Shown: piece after piece, positions 6,725 through 15,116 of the stretch
Numbering within the stretch: the first letter of the stretch is position 1
Layout: each line of letters opens with the position of its first letter
Assembly: GCA_035555675.1 (NCBI GenBank)
Contig: DATMGH010000206.1
Coordinates: 1 to 21,663 of the forward strand
From: Solirubrobacter sp035555675
Lineage (GTDB): Bacteria > Actinomycetota > Thermoleophilia > Solirubrobacterales > Solirubrobacteraceae
Direction: 5' to 3'
Length of the DNA: 21,663 nt
The notes under the pieces: model-generated
Seen by the model: only the letters and a program-made list of their open reading frames with translations
What the model was told of the DNA's origin: nothing
Database searches by the model: none
Translations under genes and position numbers: made by a program

Positions 6725-7721
6725 CGCGCAACGCGTCCAATCCGCGCAGGACCCGCTCGGGCGTGAACGGCAGCTCCTCCAGGCGCACGCCGCACGCGTC
6801 GTAGATCGCGTTGGCGATCGCCGGGATCGGCGCGTTCGCGGTCATCTCGCCGATGCCTTTGGCGCCGTACGGCCCAGTGGCGGCCGGGAACTCGATGATC
6901 TCGCTCTCCATCACCGCGTTGTCGGCCGGGCCCGGCATCAGGTACTGCTCGAAGTCGCGCGGCCCGTGGTCGCGGTTCGGGTAGTACGGCTCGGTCGTCT
7001 CGAACAGCGCGTGCGAGATCCCCATCCAGGCGCCGCCCTCGATCTGCTGCTTGGCCATCGCCGGGTTGATCGCGCGGCCGACCTCGTAGACGTTGTGCAG
7101 CGCGAGCACCTCGACCACGCCGGTCTCGTCGTCGACCTCGACGTCGGCGACCGTGCACGCGTGCGCCTGGCAGGAGTCCGGGTCCATCTCGCCCGTCTCC
7201 GGCACCGGGTAGGAGCGCTCCTTGAGGAAGATGCCCCGGCCGGAGATCGTGCGCCCGAGCTCGAAGTGCGCGGCGAGCGCCAGGTCGGTCACGTGGATCT
7301 TCTTCTCCTCGGAGCCCTTGAGCTTGATGAAGCCCGTGCCGTCGGTCTCCAGGTCCGCCGCGTCGACCTCGAGCTTCTCGGCGGCCGCGTCGAGCATCGC
7401 CTCGCGCGCCTCCTGCGCGGCCATGATCACCGCGTTGCCGACGCGGTGCGTGCCGCGCGACGCGAACGTGCCCATGCAGTGCGGGCCGGTGTCCGTGTCG
7501 GCGGTGTCGACGATGATGTTCTCGTACGGCAGGCCGAGCGTCTCGGCGGCGATCTGCGCGGCCACGGTCTTCAGGCCCTGGCCGAGGTCGACGCTCGAGA
7601 GCGACACGACGAAGTTGCCGGTCGTGGTCGAGTGCACGAGCGCCTGGGTCGGGTCGCCGCCCAGGTTCATGCCCGTCGGGTAGTTGACGGCCGCGTACCC
7701 GCGGCCCTTCAGGATCGCCAT
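6717..7721 (-). CDS. Molybdenum hydroxylase, molybdopterin-binding subunit, C-terminal half (NdhM-like split subunit)
   Basis: This 334-residue protein corresponds to the second molybdopterin-binding half of xanthine-dehydrogenase-type large subunits. Motifs in order are VDLGQGLKT (44-52), FASRGTHRVGNAV (86-98), VGRAINP (214-220), QIEGGAWMG (226-234) and GAKGIGEM (286-293), in which Glu292 is the conserved catalytic base. It begins MAILKGRGYAAVNYP, exactly the start of the second Mo domain in unsplit relatives. The ATG at 7721 overlaps the previous stop by one base (TGATG) and has its own GGAGG seven bases upstream, which argues for a true gene start rather than a frameshift. The enzyme half cannot work alone; it must pair with the preceding gene product. 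E. barkeri nicotinate dehydrogenase NdhM is a known parallel. Confidence 0.9.
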   Translation of the reverse strand: MAILKGRGYAAVNYPTGMNLGGDPTQALVHSTTTGNFVVSLSSVDLGQGLKTVAAQIAAETLGLPYENIIVDTADTDTGPHCMGTFASRGTHRVGNAVIMAAQEAREAMLDAAAEKLEVDAADLETDGTGFIKLKGSEEKKIHVTDLALAAHFELGRTISGRGIFLKERSYPVPETGEMDPDSCQAHACTVADVEVDDETGVVEVLALHNVYEVGRAINPAMAKQQIEGGAWMGISHALFETTEPYYPNRDHGPRDFEQYLMPGPADNAVMESEIIEFPAATGPYGAKGIGEMTANAPIPAIANAIYDACGVRLEELPFTPERVLRGLDALRGA

Positions 7722-9049
7722 CAGCGTGCCTCCGTCGACGACATGGCCCGGTACTCCGCGCCCAGCTCGTGGCCGACGAGCTCGGCGGCGCGCTGGATCA
7801 CCTCGATCAGCGCGGTGCCCTCCGCGACCTTGCGGTGCGCCTTCATGTCCCCGTCGCGGTAGGCGTTCTTGAGCCGCAGCTCGAGCGGGTCGAGGTCCAG
7901 CGCGCGGGCGATCCGGTCCATCTGGGTCTCGAGCGCGAAGTCCCCGATCGTCACGCCGAAGCCGCGCATCGCGCTCGACGGCGTGCGGTTCGTGTAGACG
8001 CACCAGGAGTCGATGTGGACGTTCGGGATCGTGTACGGCCCCGGCATGTGCGCCGCGCACTTGGTCGTCGCGTACGGGCTGTGGCGCGAGTAGGCGCCGG
8101 CGTCGGCGTAGATCGTGACCTGGCGGGCGACGATCCGCCCGTCGTCCATCACGCCGTCCTTGACGTAGATGCGCTCGGCCGCGCGCGGGGAGGACACCTG
8201 CATCTCCTCCTCGCGCCCGTAGACGAACTTGACCGGCCGGTTGGTCGCCATCGCGGCGACGCACGCGATCGGCTCGACGATCACGTCGACCTTGCCGCCG
8301 AAGCCGCCGCCGACGGTCCCGCCGATCACCTGCAGCTTGCCGAACGGCACGTCCAGGATCAGCGCGGTGTTGTCGAGCGTGAAGAAGCACGCCTGCGTAT
8401 CCGAGTGAATGCGCAGGCGCCCGTCGCCCTGCGGGATCACGATGCAGCCGGTGGTCTCCGTCGGCGCCTGCTCGATCGGCCGCGACTGGTAGCGCCACTC
8501 GAACACGTGGTCGGCCTCGGCGAAGCCCTGCTCGACGTCGCCGAAGCGCACCCGCCGGCACTTGTAGCCCTCGTAGATGAAGTGGTTGGCGCCGTGCGGC
8601 TTGAGCACCGGCGTGTCGGGGTCGATCGCCTCCTCGACGTCGAGCACCGCGGGCAGGTCCTCGTAGGTGACCTTGACGGCGGCCGCGCCGGCCAGCGCCG
8701 CCGCCTCGGTGGTGGCGACGACGGCGACGATCGGCTCGCCGCGGTAGAGCACCTTGTCCTCGGCCAGCACCGGCTCGTCGTCGTAGCCGACGTTGATCAG
8801 CTTCAGGACCGTGTACCAGTTGTTCGGCACGTCCCGGTAGGTGAGGATCTTCACGACGCCCGGCACCTGCTCGGCCGCCGACGTGTCGACGTCGAGCAGC
8901 TTCGCGTGGTGGCGCGTGGACCGGTGCATCTTCAGGTGCAGCATCCCGGTCGGGTTGATGTCCTCGAAGTACTGCGTGCGGCCGGTCACGTGCCCGTGCG
9001 CGTCGGTGCGCTGCACGGGCTGGCCGACCACGTGGAAACCGTTGCTCAT
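7721..9049 (-). CDS. Molybdenum hydroxylase, molybdopterin-binding subunit, N-terminal half (NdhL-like split subunit)
   Basis: This 442-residue protein comprises the a/b hammerhead domain (about 15-140; TGRTQYFEDI, YRGEPIVAVVA) and the first molybdopterin-binding domain (about 165-440). The conserved GGTVGGGFGGK (243-253) and SSAMRGFG (358-365) are the Mo-domain signatures. The second matches the AFRGFG loop of xanthine dehydrogenases, not the AYRCSFR loop of Mo-Cu CO dehydrogenase, so the enzyme should be a hydroxylase of an N-heterocycle, purine or aldehyde. Full-length large subunits are near 770-800 residues; this half plus the next gene total 776. The ATG at 9049 has GGAGG four bases from it and overlaps the 2Fe-2S gene stop (ATGA). 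The stop overlaps the next ATG by one base. Confidence 0.9.
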   Translation of the reverse strand: MSNGFHVVGQPVQRTDAHGHVTGRTQYFEDINPTGMLHLKMHRSTRHHAKLLDVDTSAAEQVPGVVKILTYRDVPNNWYTVLKLINVGYDDEPVLAEDKVLYRGEPIVAVVATTEAAALAGAAAVKVTYEDLPAVLDVEEAIDPDTPVLKPHGANHFIYEGYKCRRVRFGDVEQGFAEADHVFEWRYQSRPIEQAPTETTGCIVIPQGDGRLRIHSDTQACFFTLDNTALILDVPFGKLQVIGGTVGGGFGGKVDVIVEPIACVAAMATNRPVKFVYGREEEMQVSSPRAAERIYVKDGVMDDGRIVARQVTIYADAGAYSRHSPYATTKCAAHMPGPYTIPNVHIDSWCVYTNRTPSSAMRGFGVTIGDFALETQMDRIARALDLDPLELRLKNAYRDGDMKAHRKVAEGTALIEVIQRAAELVGHELGAEYRAMSSTEAR

Positions 9050-9516
9050 GACGCCTCCGCCGCCGCGAGGATTGCCCGGATGATGCTCTCGTACCCGGTG
9101 CAGCGGCAGACGTTGCCGCTGATGGCGCGCACGACGTCGTCGCGCGTCGGGTGCGGGTTCTCGGCCAGCAGGGCCTCCGCGGCCATGATCATGCCGGGCG
9201 TGCAAAAGCCGCACTGCGTCGCGAACCCGTCCAGGAAGGCCTGCTGCAGCCGCGACAGCGTGCCGTCGGAGGGCGTCGTGCCCTCGAGCGTCGTGACCGA
9301 GCTGCCGTCGATGGTCTCGACCGGGACCAGGCAGGACATCACGGGCTCGCCGTCGAGCACGCACGTGCAGGTGCCGCACGTGCCCTGGGCGCAGCCGCGC
9401 TTGGCGGCGGTCAGCCCGAGCGTGTCGCGCAGCGCGCTCAACAGCGTGGTGCCGGGCTTGGCGAGCAACTCCTGCGGCTCGCCGTTGATTTCGAGTTCGA
9501 TGACGCTAGACGGCAT
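9046..9516 (-). CDS. Molybdenum hydroxylase, [2Fe-2S] small subunit
   Basis: This 156-residue iron-sulfur subunit has the usual two domains: a plant-ferredoxin-like N-terminus with Cys42, Cys47, Cys50 and Cys62 (GCAQGTCGTCTC then MSC), and an all-helical domain with Cys102, Cys105, Cys137 and Cys139 (QCGFCTPG and NVCRCTGY). All eight cluster ligands are present and the length is typical of CoxS/XdhC-type small subunits. It passes electrons from the Mo site to FAD. The ATG at 9516 lies 11 bases inside the end of the FAD-subunit gene, and the gene's stop overlaps the start of the next subunit (ATGA), so the enzyme subunits are translationally coupled and probably made in fixed ratio. Confidence 0.95.
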   Translation of the reverse strand: MPSSVIELEINGEPQELLAKPGTTLLSALRDTLGLTAAKRGCAQGTCGTCTCVLDGEPVMSCLVPVETIDGSSVTTLEGTTPSDGTLSRLQQAFLDGFATQCGFCTPGMIMAAEALLAENPHPTRDDVVRAISGNVCRCTGYESIIRAILAAAEAS

Positions 9517-10240
9517 GATCGGTGAGGGCTCGGCGGACGTGGACAGGGAGGACGCGGCGGCGGTACCAGGCGCTCGCGTACGCGTCGTCGGCGGGGTCGG
9601 CGGCGTCGACGGACAGCTGCGCGGCGGCGTCGACGTCGCCGCGCGCGAGCGCCTCCTCGGCGGCCAGCGCGCGCACCGGGCGCGGCGCGACGCCGCCGAG
9701 CGCGATCCGCACGCCGTCGGACGCGACGGTCACGATCGCGGCCGAGTTCTGGCGCCGGCGCATCGCCTTCGTGTAGTACCAGCGCTCGGGAACGGTGAAG
9801 CGGACGCTGGTGACCAGCGGGCCGCGCTTGACCTCGTCGACGCCGACCTCGCGCGCGCCGTCGGCGTCGACCACGGTCACGCGCGCGTCGAGCGCCAGCA
9901 GGCAGACCGCGAAGTCGCCGTGCGGCGCCGGCGCGAACAGGTTCCCGCCGACCGTCGCCAGGTTGCGGATCTGCGGCGACGCGATCGACTCGATCGCGGC
10001 GTGCAGGAACGGCAGCTCGCGGCCGACCTGCGCGAGCGTCGTCGCGGCGCCGAGCGTGACGGTGTCGCCCTCGCGCTCGATCCCGCGCAGCCCGGCGCGG
10101 CGCAGGCTCACGACCGCGTCGACGTCCACGTGCTGGGTGTTCAGCCACGGCATCAGCGACGTGCCGCCGGCCAGCGGCCAGCTGCGTTCGCCGATCGCCG
10201 CGACGGTCTCCTCCACGGATTCCGGCAGCAGGACCTTCAT
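9506..10240 (-). CDS. Molybdenum hydroxylase, FAD-binding medium subunit
   Basis: This 244-residue protein of the CoxM/XdhB family starts MKVLLPESVEETVAAI. FAD-binding motifs are PLAGGTSLMP (22-31) and the TVGGNLFAPAPHGDF segment (96-110), followed by the C-terminal CODH flavoprotein domain (about 145-240). It is shorter than the usual 280-290 residues, mainly in the loops after residue 110, but no motif is lost. It takes electrons from the 2Fe-2S subunit and passes them to NAD or another acceptor. The ATG at 10240 overlaps the stop of the FAH-family gene by four bases and is preceded by GAGGT. The subunit order FAD, FeS, Mo matches CO dehydrogenase-type operons. Confidence 0.92.
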   Translation of the reverse strand: MKVLLPESVEETVAAIGERSWPLAGGTSLMPWLNTQHVDVDAVVSLRRAGLRGIEREGDTVTLGAATTLAQVGRELPFLHAAIESIASPQIRNLATVGGNLFAPAPHGDFAVCLLALDARVTVVDADGAREVGVDEVKRGPLVTSVRFTVPERWYYTKAMRRRQNSAAIVTVASDGVRIALGGVAPRPVRALAAEEALARGDVDAAAQLSVDAADPADDAYASAWYRRRVLPVHVRRALTDHAV

Positions 10241-10860
10241 ACCTCGATCACCGGGTTGCGCAGCATCCCGACCCCCTCGATCTCGACTTCGACCACGTCG
10301 CCATCCTTGAGCGACCGCTTGGGATCCATGAACTCGCCGCAGCCCCACGGCGTGCCCGTGAGGATCACGTCCCCGGGCTCGAGCGTGAAGCTGTGCGAGC
10401 AGAAGCTGATCAGCTCCGCGACGCCGAAGATCATCTCCGACGTGTTGGAGTCCTGGACGACCTCGCCGTTGACGCGCGTCAGGAGGCGCAGGGTCTGCGG
10501 GTCGCCGACCTGGACGAGCTCGGACCCGAGCGGGCAGAACGTGTCCAGGCTCTTGGCGCGCACCCACTGCCCGTCGGAGAGCTGCAGGTCGCGCGCCGAG
10601 ACGTCGTTGGCGACGGTGTAGCCGCGGACGTAGCCGAGCGCGTCCTCGACCGCGACGTTGCGCGCGGTCCGATCGATGACGACCGCGAGCTCGACCTCCC
10701 AGTCGACGCGCTCGGTGACGGCCTTCGGGATCTGGATGGCGTCGCCGTCGCCGATCACCGCCGTCGTGAACTTGCAGAAGACCAGTGGCGTGGAGGGCGG
10801 CGTCGCCCCCGACTCGCGCACGTGGTCCATGTAGTTGAGGCCGATGGCCACGATCTTCAT
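10237..10860 (-). CDS. Fumarylacetoacetate hydrolase (FAH) family protein
   Basis: This 207-residue protein consists of the catalytic FAH C-terminal domain only, starting MKIVAIGLNYMDHVRESG, as in short bacterial family members. Metal-binding acids are visible in DWEVELAVVI (Glu55, Glu57) and VANDVSARD (Asp86). Lys103 lies in RAKSLDTFCPLG, and LTGTPWGCG is the usual C-terminal loop. Relatives cleave C-C bonds in acylpyruvates, decarboxylate oxaloacetate, or hydrate/decarboxylate meta-cleavage products such as 2-oxo-hepta-3-ene-1,7-dioate. In this operon it probably acts on a ring-opened intermediate (inference). It is the first enzyme gene after the regulator and its ATG overlaps the regulator's stop (ATGA). 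Confidence 0.9.
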   Translation of the reverse strand: MKIVAIGLNYMDHVRESGATPPSTPLVFCKFTTAVIGDGDAIQIPKAVTERVDWEVELAVVIDRTARNVAVEDALGYVRGYTVANDVSARDLQLSDGQWVRAKSLDTFCPLGSELVQVGDPQTLRLLTRVNGEVVQDSNTSEMIFGVAELISFCSHSFTLEPGDVILTGTPWGCGEFMDPKRSLKDGDVVEVEIEGVGMLRNPVIEV

Positions 10861-11555
10861 CCAGTCACCGCCCGTTCGACGTTCTCCAAGTGGCGCAGCA
10901 TCGCCGTCGATGCCGCTTCAGGGTCGTGGGCCGCGATCGCGGCCACGATCTCACGATGGTCGTGCGCGCTGTTCGCGCGCACCGGGGCGAGCCGGCCGGT
11001 GCGGCGACGGCTCGCGATGCCCATGCCGGTGATCGACTCCAGCAGCCGCTCGAGCACGGCGTTGGAGGCGGCGCGGGCGATCGTCGCGTGCAGCTCGATG
11101 TCCGCCCACATGAACGCCTCGGCGTCGTCGAGCGCGTCCGCGCTGGCTTCGGCGCAGCGCGCCAGCTCGGCTGCCGTCTCCTCGTCGACGCGCTGCGCGG
11201 CCAGCGCGGCCAGGCCGGGCTCGACCAGCTTGCGGGCCTCGAACAGCTCCTCCAGCCCGGAGTCGCTGAGCGCGAGCACCAGGCCGACCGACCGCATCAG
11301 CGAGCCGGGCTGCAGGTTGGTCAGGTACGTCCCGTCGCCCTGGCGCATGTCGGCGACGCCGAGCAGCGCCAGCGCGCGCAGCGCCTCGCGCAGGGAGGAG
11401 CGGCTGACGCCCATCGAGGCGGCGAGCTCGCGCTCCGGCGGCAGCCGGTCGCCCGGCTTGAGCTGACGCTCGGTGATCAGGGCGATCAGGCGCGCGGCGA
11501 TCTGGTCGGGGAGCGCGTCCCGGGTGACGGTGCCGAAGGCAATTGGCCGGACCAT
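10857..11555 (-). CDS. FadR-subfamily GntR transcriptional regulator (FCD domain)
   Basis: This 232-residue protein has an N-terminal winged helix-turn-helix (about 12-80; PGDRLPPERELAASMGVSRS, then LREALRALALLGV and GDGTYL) and a C-terminal helical FCD effector domain (about 100-228). Likely metal/ligand residues of the FCD domain are Asp152 and His156 in ADIELH, His198/His200 in AHDHRE and His222. FCD regulators usually bind carboxylic-acid effectors and repress a neighbouring catabolic operon. It is the first gene of the minus-strand operon, coupled to the FAH gene. The ATG at 11555 was chosen because the domain begins there; the start codon lies inside a perfect palindrome, suggesting autoregulation. 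No Shine-Dalgarno is visible, so the mRNA may be nearly leaderless. Confidence 0.92.
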   Translation of the reverse strand: MVRPIAFGTVTRDALPDQIAARLIALITERQLKPGDRLPPERELAASMGVSRSSLREALRALALLGVADMRQGDGTYLTNLQPGSLMRSVGLVLALSDSGLEELFEARKLVEPGLAALAAQRVDEETAAELARCAEASADALDDAEAFMWADIELHATIARAASNAVLERLLESITGMGIASRRRTGRLAPVRANSAHDHREIVAAIAAHDPEAASTAMLRHLENVERAVTG

Positions 11556-11561
11556 TGGTCC
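11549..11561. promoter_or_regulatory. Candidate GntR operator 1 at regulator start codon
   Basis: The sequence GGACCATTGGTCC is a perfect 6-1-6 inverted repeat. It covers the ATG of the GntR gene (11553-11555). On the minus strand a TACCGT hexamer (11571-11566) preceded by TGG resembles an extended -10, which would put the transcription start inside or next to the palindrome, a position suited to autorepression. Confidence 0.5.
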
Positions 11562-11619
11562 ACACACGGTACCAGGGCGCCGCCCGAGCCTGTAGCCTTC
11601 GCGTGGGGGTGAGGGGAGC

Positions 11620-12360
<741 letters not shown>

Positions 12361-12372
12361 GGAGGCTGGGGA

Positions 12373-13272
12373 ATGCAGGGAGTGAGGTGGCTGGGCACCG
12401 TGCTCGCCGCCGGAGCGCTGGCTCTGGCGGGCTGCGGTTCCGACGAGAAGGACAGCGGCGCCAGCGGGGCGGCGGTGACCCCGGAGGCGGCGGTCGAGCA
12501 GTTCCCGGCGGATTCGACGCTGGGCAAGATCCAGGCGCGGGGCGAGATCACGATCGGCGTGAAGTTCGACGTGCCGCCGTTCGGCGTCAAGAACCCGCAG
12601 ACCGGCGAGGTCGAGGGCTTCGACATCGAGATGGGCAAGGCGGTCGCGGCCAAGCTCGGCGTCAAGCCGAAGTTCATCGAGGCGATCTCCGACAACCGGA
12701 TCCCGTTCCTGGAGGACGGGACCGCGGACCTGGTCCTGTCGACGATGACCATCAACGAGGAGCGGGTGCAGCAGATCGACTTCTCGGATCCGTACTTCAT
12801 CGCGCGCGGGCGCGTGCTGGTGCCGGGGGACTCGTCGATCAACGGCGTCGCGGACCTGACGGGCAAGAACGTCTGCACGGCGCTCGGCTCGACGTACGAG
12901 GCGAACCTCAAAAAGCAGGCGCCGGACGCGAAGCTCAAGCTCGTCGACTCCTACTCGGAGTGCCTGGAGCTGGTGCAGAACGGGGCCGTCGACGCGGTCT
13001 CCACCGACGACGTGATCCTGACCGGGATGATCATCCAGGACGACACGCTCAAGCTGGTCGGCGAGCAGCTCACGCAGGAGCCCTACGGCGGCGGCATCAA
13101 GAAGGGCGACAGCGAGCTGGTCGACTTCGTCAACGGGGTCTTCCAGGGCCTCAAGGACGACGGGACCTGGGCGAAGCTGCATCAGGAATGGATCGGCAAG
13201 TACACGGGCGAGACCGGCGAGCCGCCGAACATCTCGGTCGAGGAAGCGGTGGAGCTGGTCAAGAGCAACTAG
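12373..13272 (+). CDS. Amino acid ABC transporter substrate-binding lipoprotein (family 3, GluB-like)
   Basis: This 299-residue lipoprotein has a signal peptide MQGVRWLGTVLAAGALALAG followed by Cys21 (lipobox LALAGC), so it is tethered to the outer face of the membrane. A Ser/Ala-rich linker (22-45) leads to a periplasmic-binding-protein family 3 fold (about 50-285). The two classical amino-acid contacts are present: Arg131 in STMTINEER for the alpha-carboxylate and Asp212/213 in VSTDDVIL for the alpha-amino group. This supports an amino acid or a close analogue as ligand; the side-chain specificity is not readable. It follows the ATPase gene after 12 bases that include GGAGG. Confidence 0.93.
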   Translation: MQGVRWLGTVLAAGALALAGCGSDEKDSGASGAAVTPEAAVEQFPADSTLGKIQARGEITIGVKFDVPPFGVKNPQTGEVEGFDIEMGKAVAAKLGVKPKFIEAISDNRIPFLEDGTADLVLSTMTINEERVQQIDFSDPYFIARGRVLVPGDSSINGVADLTGKNVCTALGSTYEANLKKQAPDAKLKLVDSYSECLELVQNGAVDAVSTDDVILTGMIIQDDTLKLVGEQLTQEPYGGGIKKGDSELVDFVNGVFQGLKDDGTWAKLHQEWIGKYTGETGEPPNISVEEAVELVKSN

Positions 13273-13275
13273 CCC

Positions 13276-13929
13276 TTGTTCGAGTTCCTCACGGAGCACT
13301 GGTCCGAGCTCGTCTCGGGCTTCTGGGTGACCGTGCGGCTGGTGGCGATCGCGTTCGCGATCGCCATGGTCGTCGGCACCCTGGTGGCGGCGCTGCGGAT
13401 CGCACCCGTGAAGTGGCTGCAGCGCCTCGGCGGCCTGTACGTCGAGGTGTTCCGCAACATCCCGCTGCTGGTGCTGCTGTTCATCTCGTTCGCGGGGCTG
13501 CGGCGCGGTGGCGTCGACATCGGCCCCTGGGTCGCGGGGACGGCGTCGCTGGGCCTGTACACGGCCGCGTACGTGGCCGAGGCGCTGCGCTCGGGCGTGT
13601 TCTCCGTGGGGAAGGGGCAGATCGAGGCGGCGCTCTCGCTCGGCTTCTCGTACGCGCAGACGCTGCGGCGGATCGTGCTCCCGCAGGCGTTCCGCACGGT
13701 GATCTCGCCGCTGGGGTCGCTGACGATCGCGATGATCAAGAACTCCGCGATCGTCGGCGTCTCCCTGCTGGCGCTGCCTGACCTCTTGAAACAGGCGCGC
13801 GTGGTGCAGGCGCGCACGTTCCAGACCGACGAGGCGTTCTTCTGGGCGGCCGTCGGCTACCTGCTGCTGACCGGGACGGTCACCTTGGCCATCCGAGTCC
13901 TCGAAAAACGGTTCGCGATCCGCCGATGA
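13276..13929 (+). CDS. Amino acid ABC transporter permease (GluC-like)
   Basis: This 217-residue inner-membrane protein of the His/Glu/Gln/Arg/opine permease family has about five transmembrane helices (roughly 14-38, 58-78, 86-106, 144-166, 188-208). It carries the EVFRNIPLLV motif and the cytoplasmic EAA loop EAALSLGFSYAQTLRRIVLP (117-136), which contacts the ATPase. The start is TTG at 13276, three bases after the binding-protein stop. The only alternatives lie past the expected N-terminal helix, so TTG is the best choice, with coupling from the previous gene replacing a strong ribosome binding site. It pairs with the following permease. Confidence 0.92.
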   Translation: MFEFLTEHWSELVSGFWVTVRLVAIAFAIAMVVGTLVAALRIAPVKWLQRLGGLYVEVFRNIPLLVLLFISFAGLRRGGVDIGPWVAGTASLGLYTAAYVAEALRSGVFSVGKGQIEAALSLGFSYAQTLRRIVLPQAFRTVISPLGSLTIAMIKNSAIVGVSLLALPDLLKQARVVQARTFQTDEAFFWAAVGYLLLTGTVTLAIRVLEKRFAIRR

Positions 13930-14723
13930 ACTACCTCTTCGATCCTGACCACTGGGAATGGGTGACGACGGGCAACAACGTCCGCTTCATCCTCGAGGGC
14001 TTCGCGATCAACCTGGAGATCGCGCTGGTCTCGATGGTGCTGGCGCTGCTGCTGGGGCTGGCGCTGGCGCTCGGGCGGCTGTCAACGCTCCGGCCCGTGA
14101 GCCTGCTCGCGGGCGCGTGGGTCGACCTGTTCCGCAACCTGCCGCTGATCTTCCTGATCCTGTACTTCGCGCTGGGGCTGCCGGCGTCCTGGAAGCGCGC
14201 GTGGGAGGACGCGATGCCGGCCTGGGCGCCGGAGGCGTTCCAGTCCGGGCTCGTGCTGGGCGCGCTGCTCGGGCTCGTGCTCTACAACTCGGCCGTGCTG
14301 GCGGAGATCATGCGCGCCGGCATCATGTCGCTGCCGCGCGGGCAGGCGGAGGCGGCGGCCGCGCTCGGCATGACCTACCGGCAGTCGCTCCGGTACGTGA
14401 TCCTGCCGCAGGGGCTGCGGCGGATGGTCCCCGCGACCGTGTCCCAGCTGATCACCTTGAACAAGGACACGACGCTGGTCTCGATCATCGCGATCACGGA
14501 GGTGATGCGGCGCGCGCGGATCGTCACCGCCTCGAACTTCTTCGTGGTCGTCGAGGCGCCGATCCTGCACGTGTTCATCTTCGTCGGCGCGCTGTTCGTC
14601 GTCGTCAACTACGCGCTGTCGCGGCTGTCGCGCCGGCTGGAGCTGCGCGAGCGTGCGCGGACCGGGACGCGGCTGCGGCGCGTGCGCGGACTGGAGGATC
14701 AGGTGGCGGTCGACCCGGTGTAG
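13926..14723 (+). CDS. Amino acid ABC transporter permease (GluD-like)
   Basis: This 265-residue membrane protein is the second permease of the importer. It has the same family features: DLFRNLPLIFLIL (67-79) and the EAA loop EAAAALGMTYRQSLRYVILP (142-161). An extra segment between helices (about 85-105, ASWKRAWEDAMPAWAP) distinguishes it from the first permease. The C-terminal tail (about 230-265) is basic and cytoplasmic. The ATG at 13926 overlaps the previous stop (ATGA). The gene ends nine bases before the encapsulin operon; no terminator is visible, so some read-through is possible. Confidence 0.92.
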   Translation: MNYLFDPDHWEWVTTGNNVRFILEGFAINLEIALVSMVLALLLGLALALGRLSTLRPVSLLAGAWVDLFRNLPLIFLILYFALGLPASWKRAWEDAMPAWAPEAFQSGLVLGALLGLVLYNSAVLAEIMRAGIMSLPRGQAEAAAALGMTYRQSLRYVILPQGLRRMVPATVSQLITLNKDTTLVSIIAITEVMRRARIVTASNFFVVVEAPILHVFIFVGALFVVVNYALSRLSRRLELRERARTGTRLRRVRGLEDQVAVDPV

Positions 14724-14726
14724 TGT
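14721..14726 (+). promoter_or_regulatory. Candidate -10 element for leaderless encapsulin operon transcript
   Basis: TAGTGT fits TANNNT and ends exactly six bases before the ATG of the ferritin-like gene, placing the predicted start at that A. The TAG of the hexamer is also the stop codon of the preceding permease. No Shine-Dalgarno precedes the ATG, consistent with a leaderless mRNA. No convincing -35 was seen. Confidence 0.35.
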
Positions 14727-14732
14727 CCCTGC

Positions 14733-15116
14733 ATGGGCTTCGATCAGTACCACGAGCCGCCGGAGGAGCTGCCGGCGCGCACGCGTACGTTCGCGCGGTT
14801 GTGCGCGTCGTTGACCGAGGAGGCCGAGGCGATCGGCTGGTACGAGCAGCGGATCGCCTTGGAGCAGGACCCGGAGGCGCTCGAGGTGATGCGCAACGCG
14901 CAGACCGAGGAGTTCAAGCACTTCGCGATGGACCTCGAGTTCCTGCTGCGGCGGACGCCGGTCTGGCGCGGGATCGCCGAAGGGATCCTGTTCAGTGAGG
15001 GCGACATCGTCGACGCGGGTGAGTCGGCGGAGGAGGACGCGGGCCTGGGCGGCTCGGGCGGCGGCGGGCAGCCGGGGTCGCTGGGAATCGGAAGCTTGAA
15101 GGGAGCGGGGCTGTGA
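14733..15116 (+). CDS. Encapsulated ferritin-like protein (EncFtn), encapsulin cargo
   Basis: This 127-residue protein has two helices of the encapsulated ferritin family and a C-terminal targeting tail. The ferroxidase residues of Rhodospirillum rubrum EncFtn (Glu32, Glu62, His65, Trp38, Tyr39) appear with a constant shift of two: Glu30, Glu60, His63, Trp36 and Tyr37, in LTEEAEAIGWYEQR and TEEFKHFAMDLE. The opening HEPPEEL and the LLRRTPVW and ILFSEGDI segments also fit. After a Gly-rich flexible linker (about 104-115) comes LGIGSLKG (117-124), a standard encapsulin cargo-loading peptide. The protein should form an annular decamer of dimers that oxidises Fe(II) inside the shell. Its TGA overlaps the shell-gene GTG (GTGA), ensuring co-production. 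Confidence 0.93.
   Translation: MGFDQYHEPPEELPARTRTFARLCASLTEEAEAIGWYEQRIALEQDPEALEVMRNAQTEEFKHFAMDLEFLLRRTPVWRGIAEGILFSEGDIVDAGESAEEDAGLGGSGGGGQPGSLGIGSLKGAGL

Noticed and set aside
4871..6766. Long plus-strand open frame opposite the MoxR and VWA genes
   Set aside because: It has Gln/Arg/Leu-rich shadow composition; the minus-strand genes have full catalytic motifs.
7719..7733. Frameshift error splitting one molybdopterin subunit gene
   Set aside because: The junction has an intact GGAGG, correct spacing, an ATG and a TGATG overlap, and it falls precisely at a domain boundary.
6717..10240. Aerobic CO dehydrogenase (CoxMSL)
   Set aside because: The gene order and the CoxD/CoxE partners are similar, but the large subunit has SSAMRGFG rather than the AYRCSFR loop with the copper-binding Cys.
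7769..10621. Long plus-strand open frame opposite the molybdenum hydroxylase subunits
   Set aside because: It mirrors the codon pattern of the real minus-strand genes, with Val/Asp/Arg/Leu-rich composition and no domain motif.
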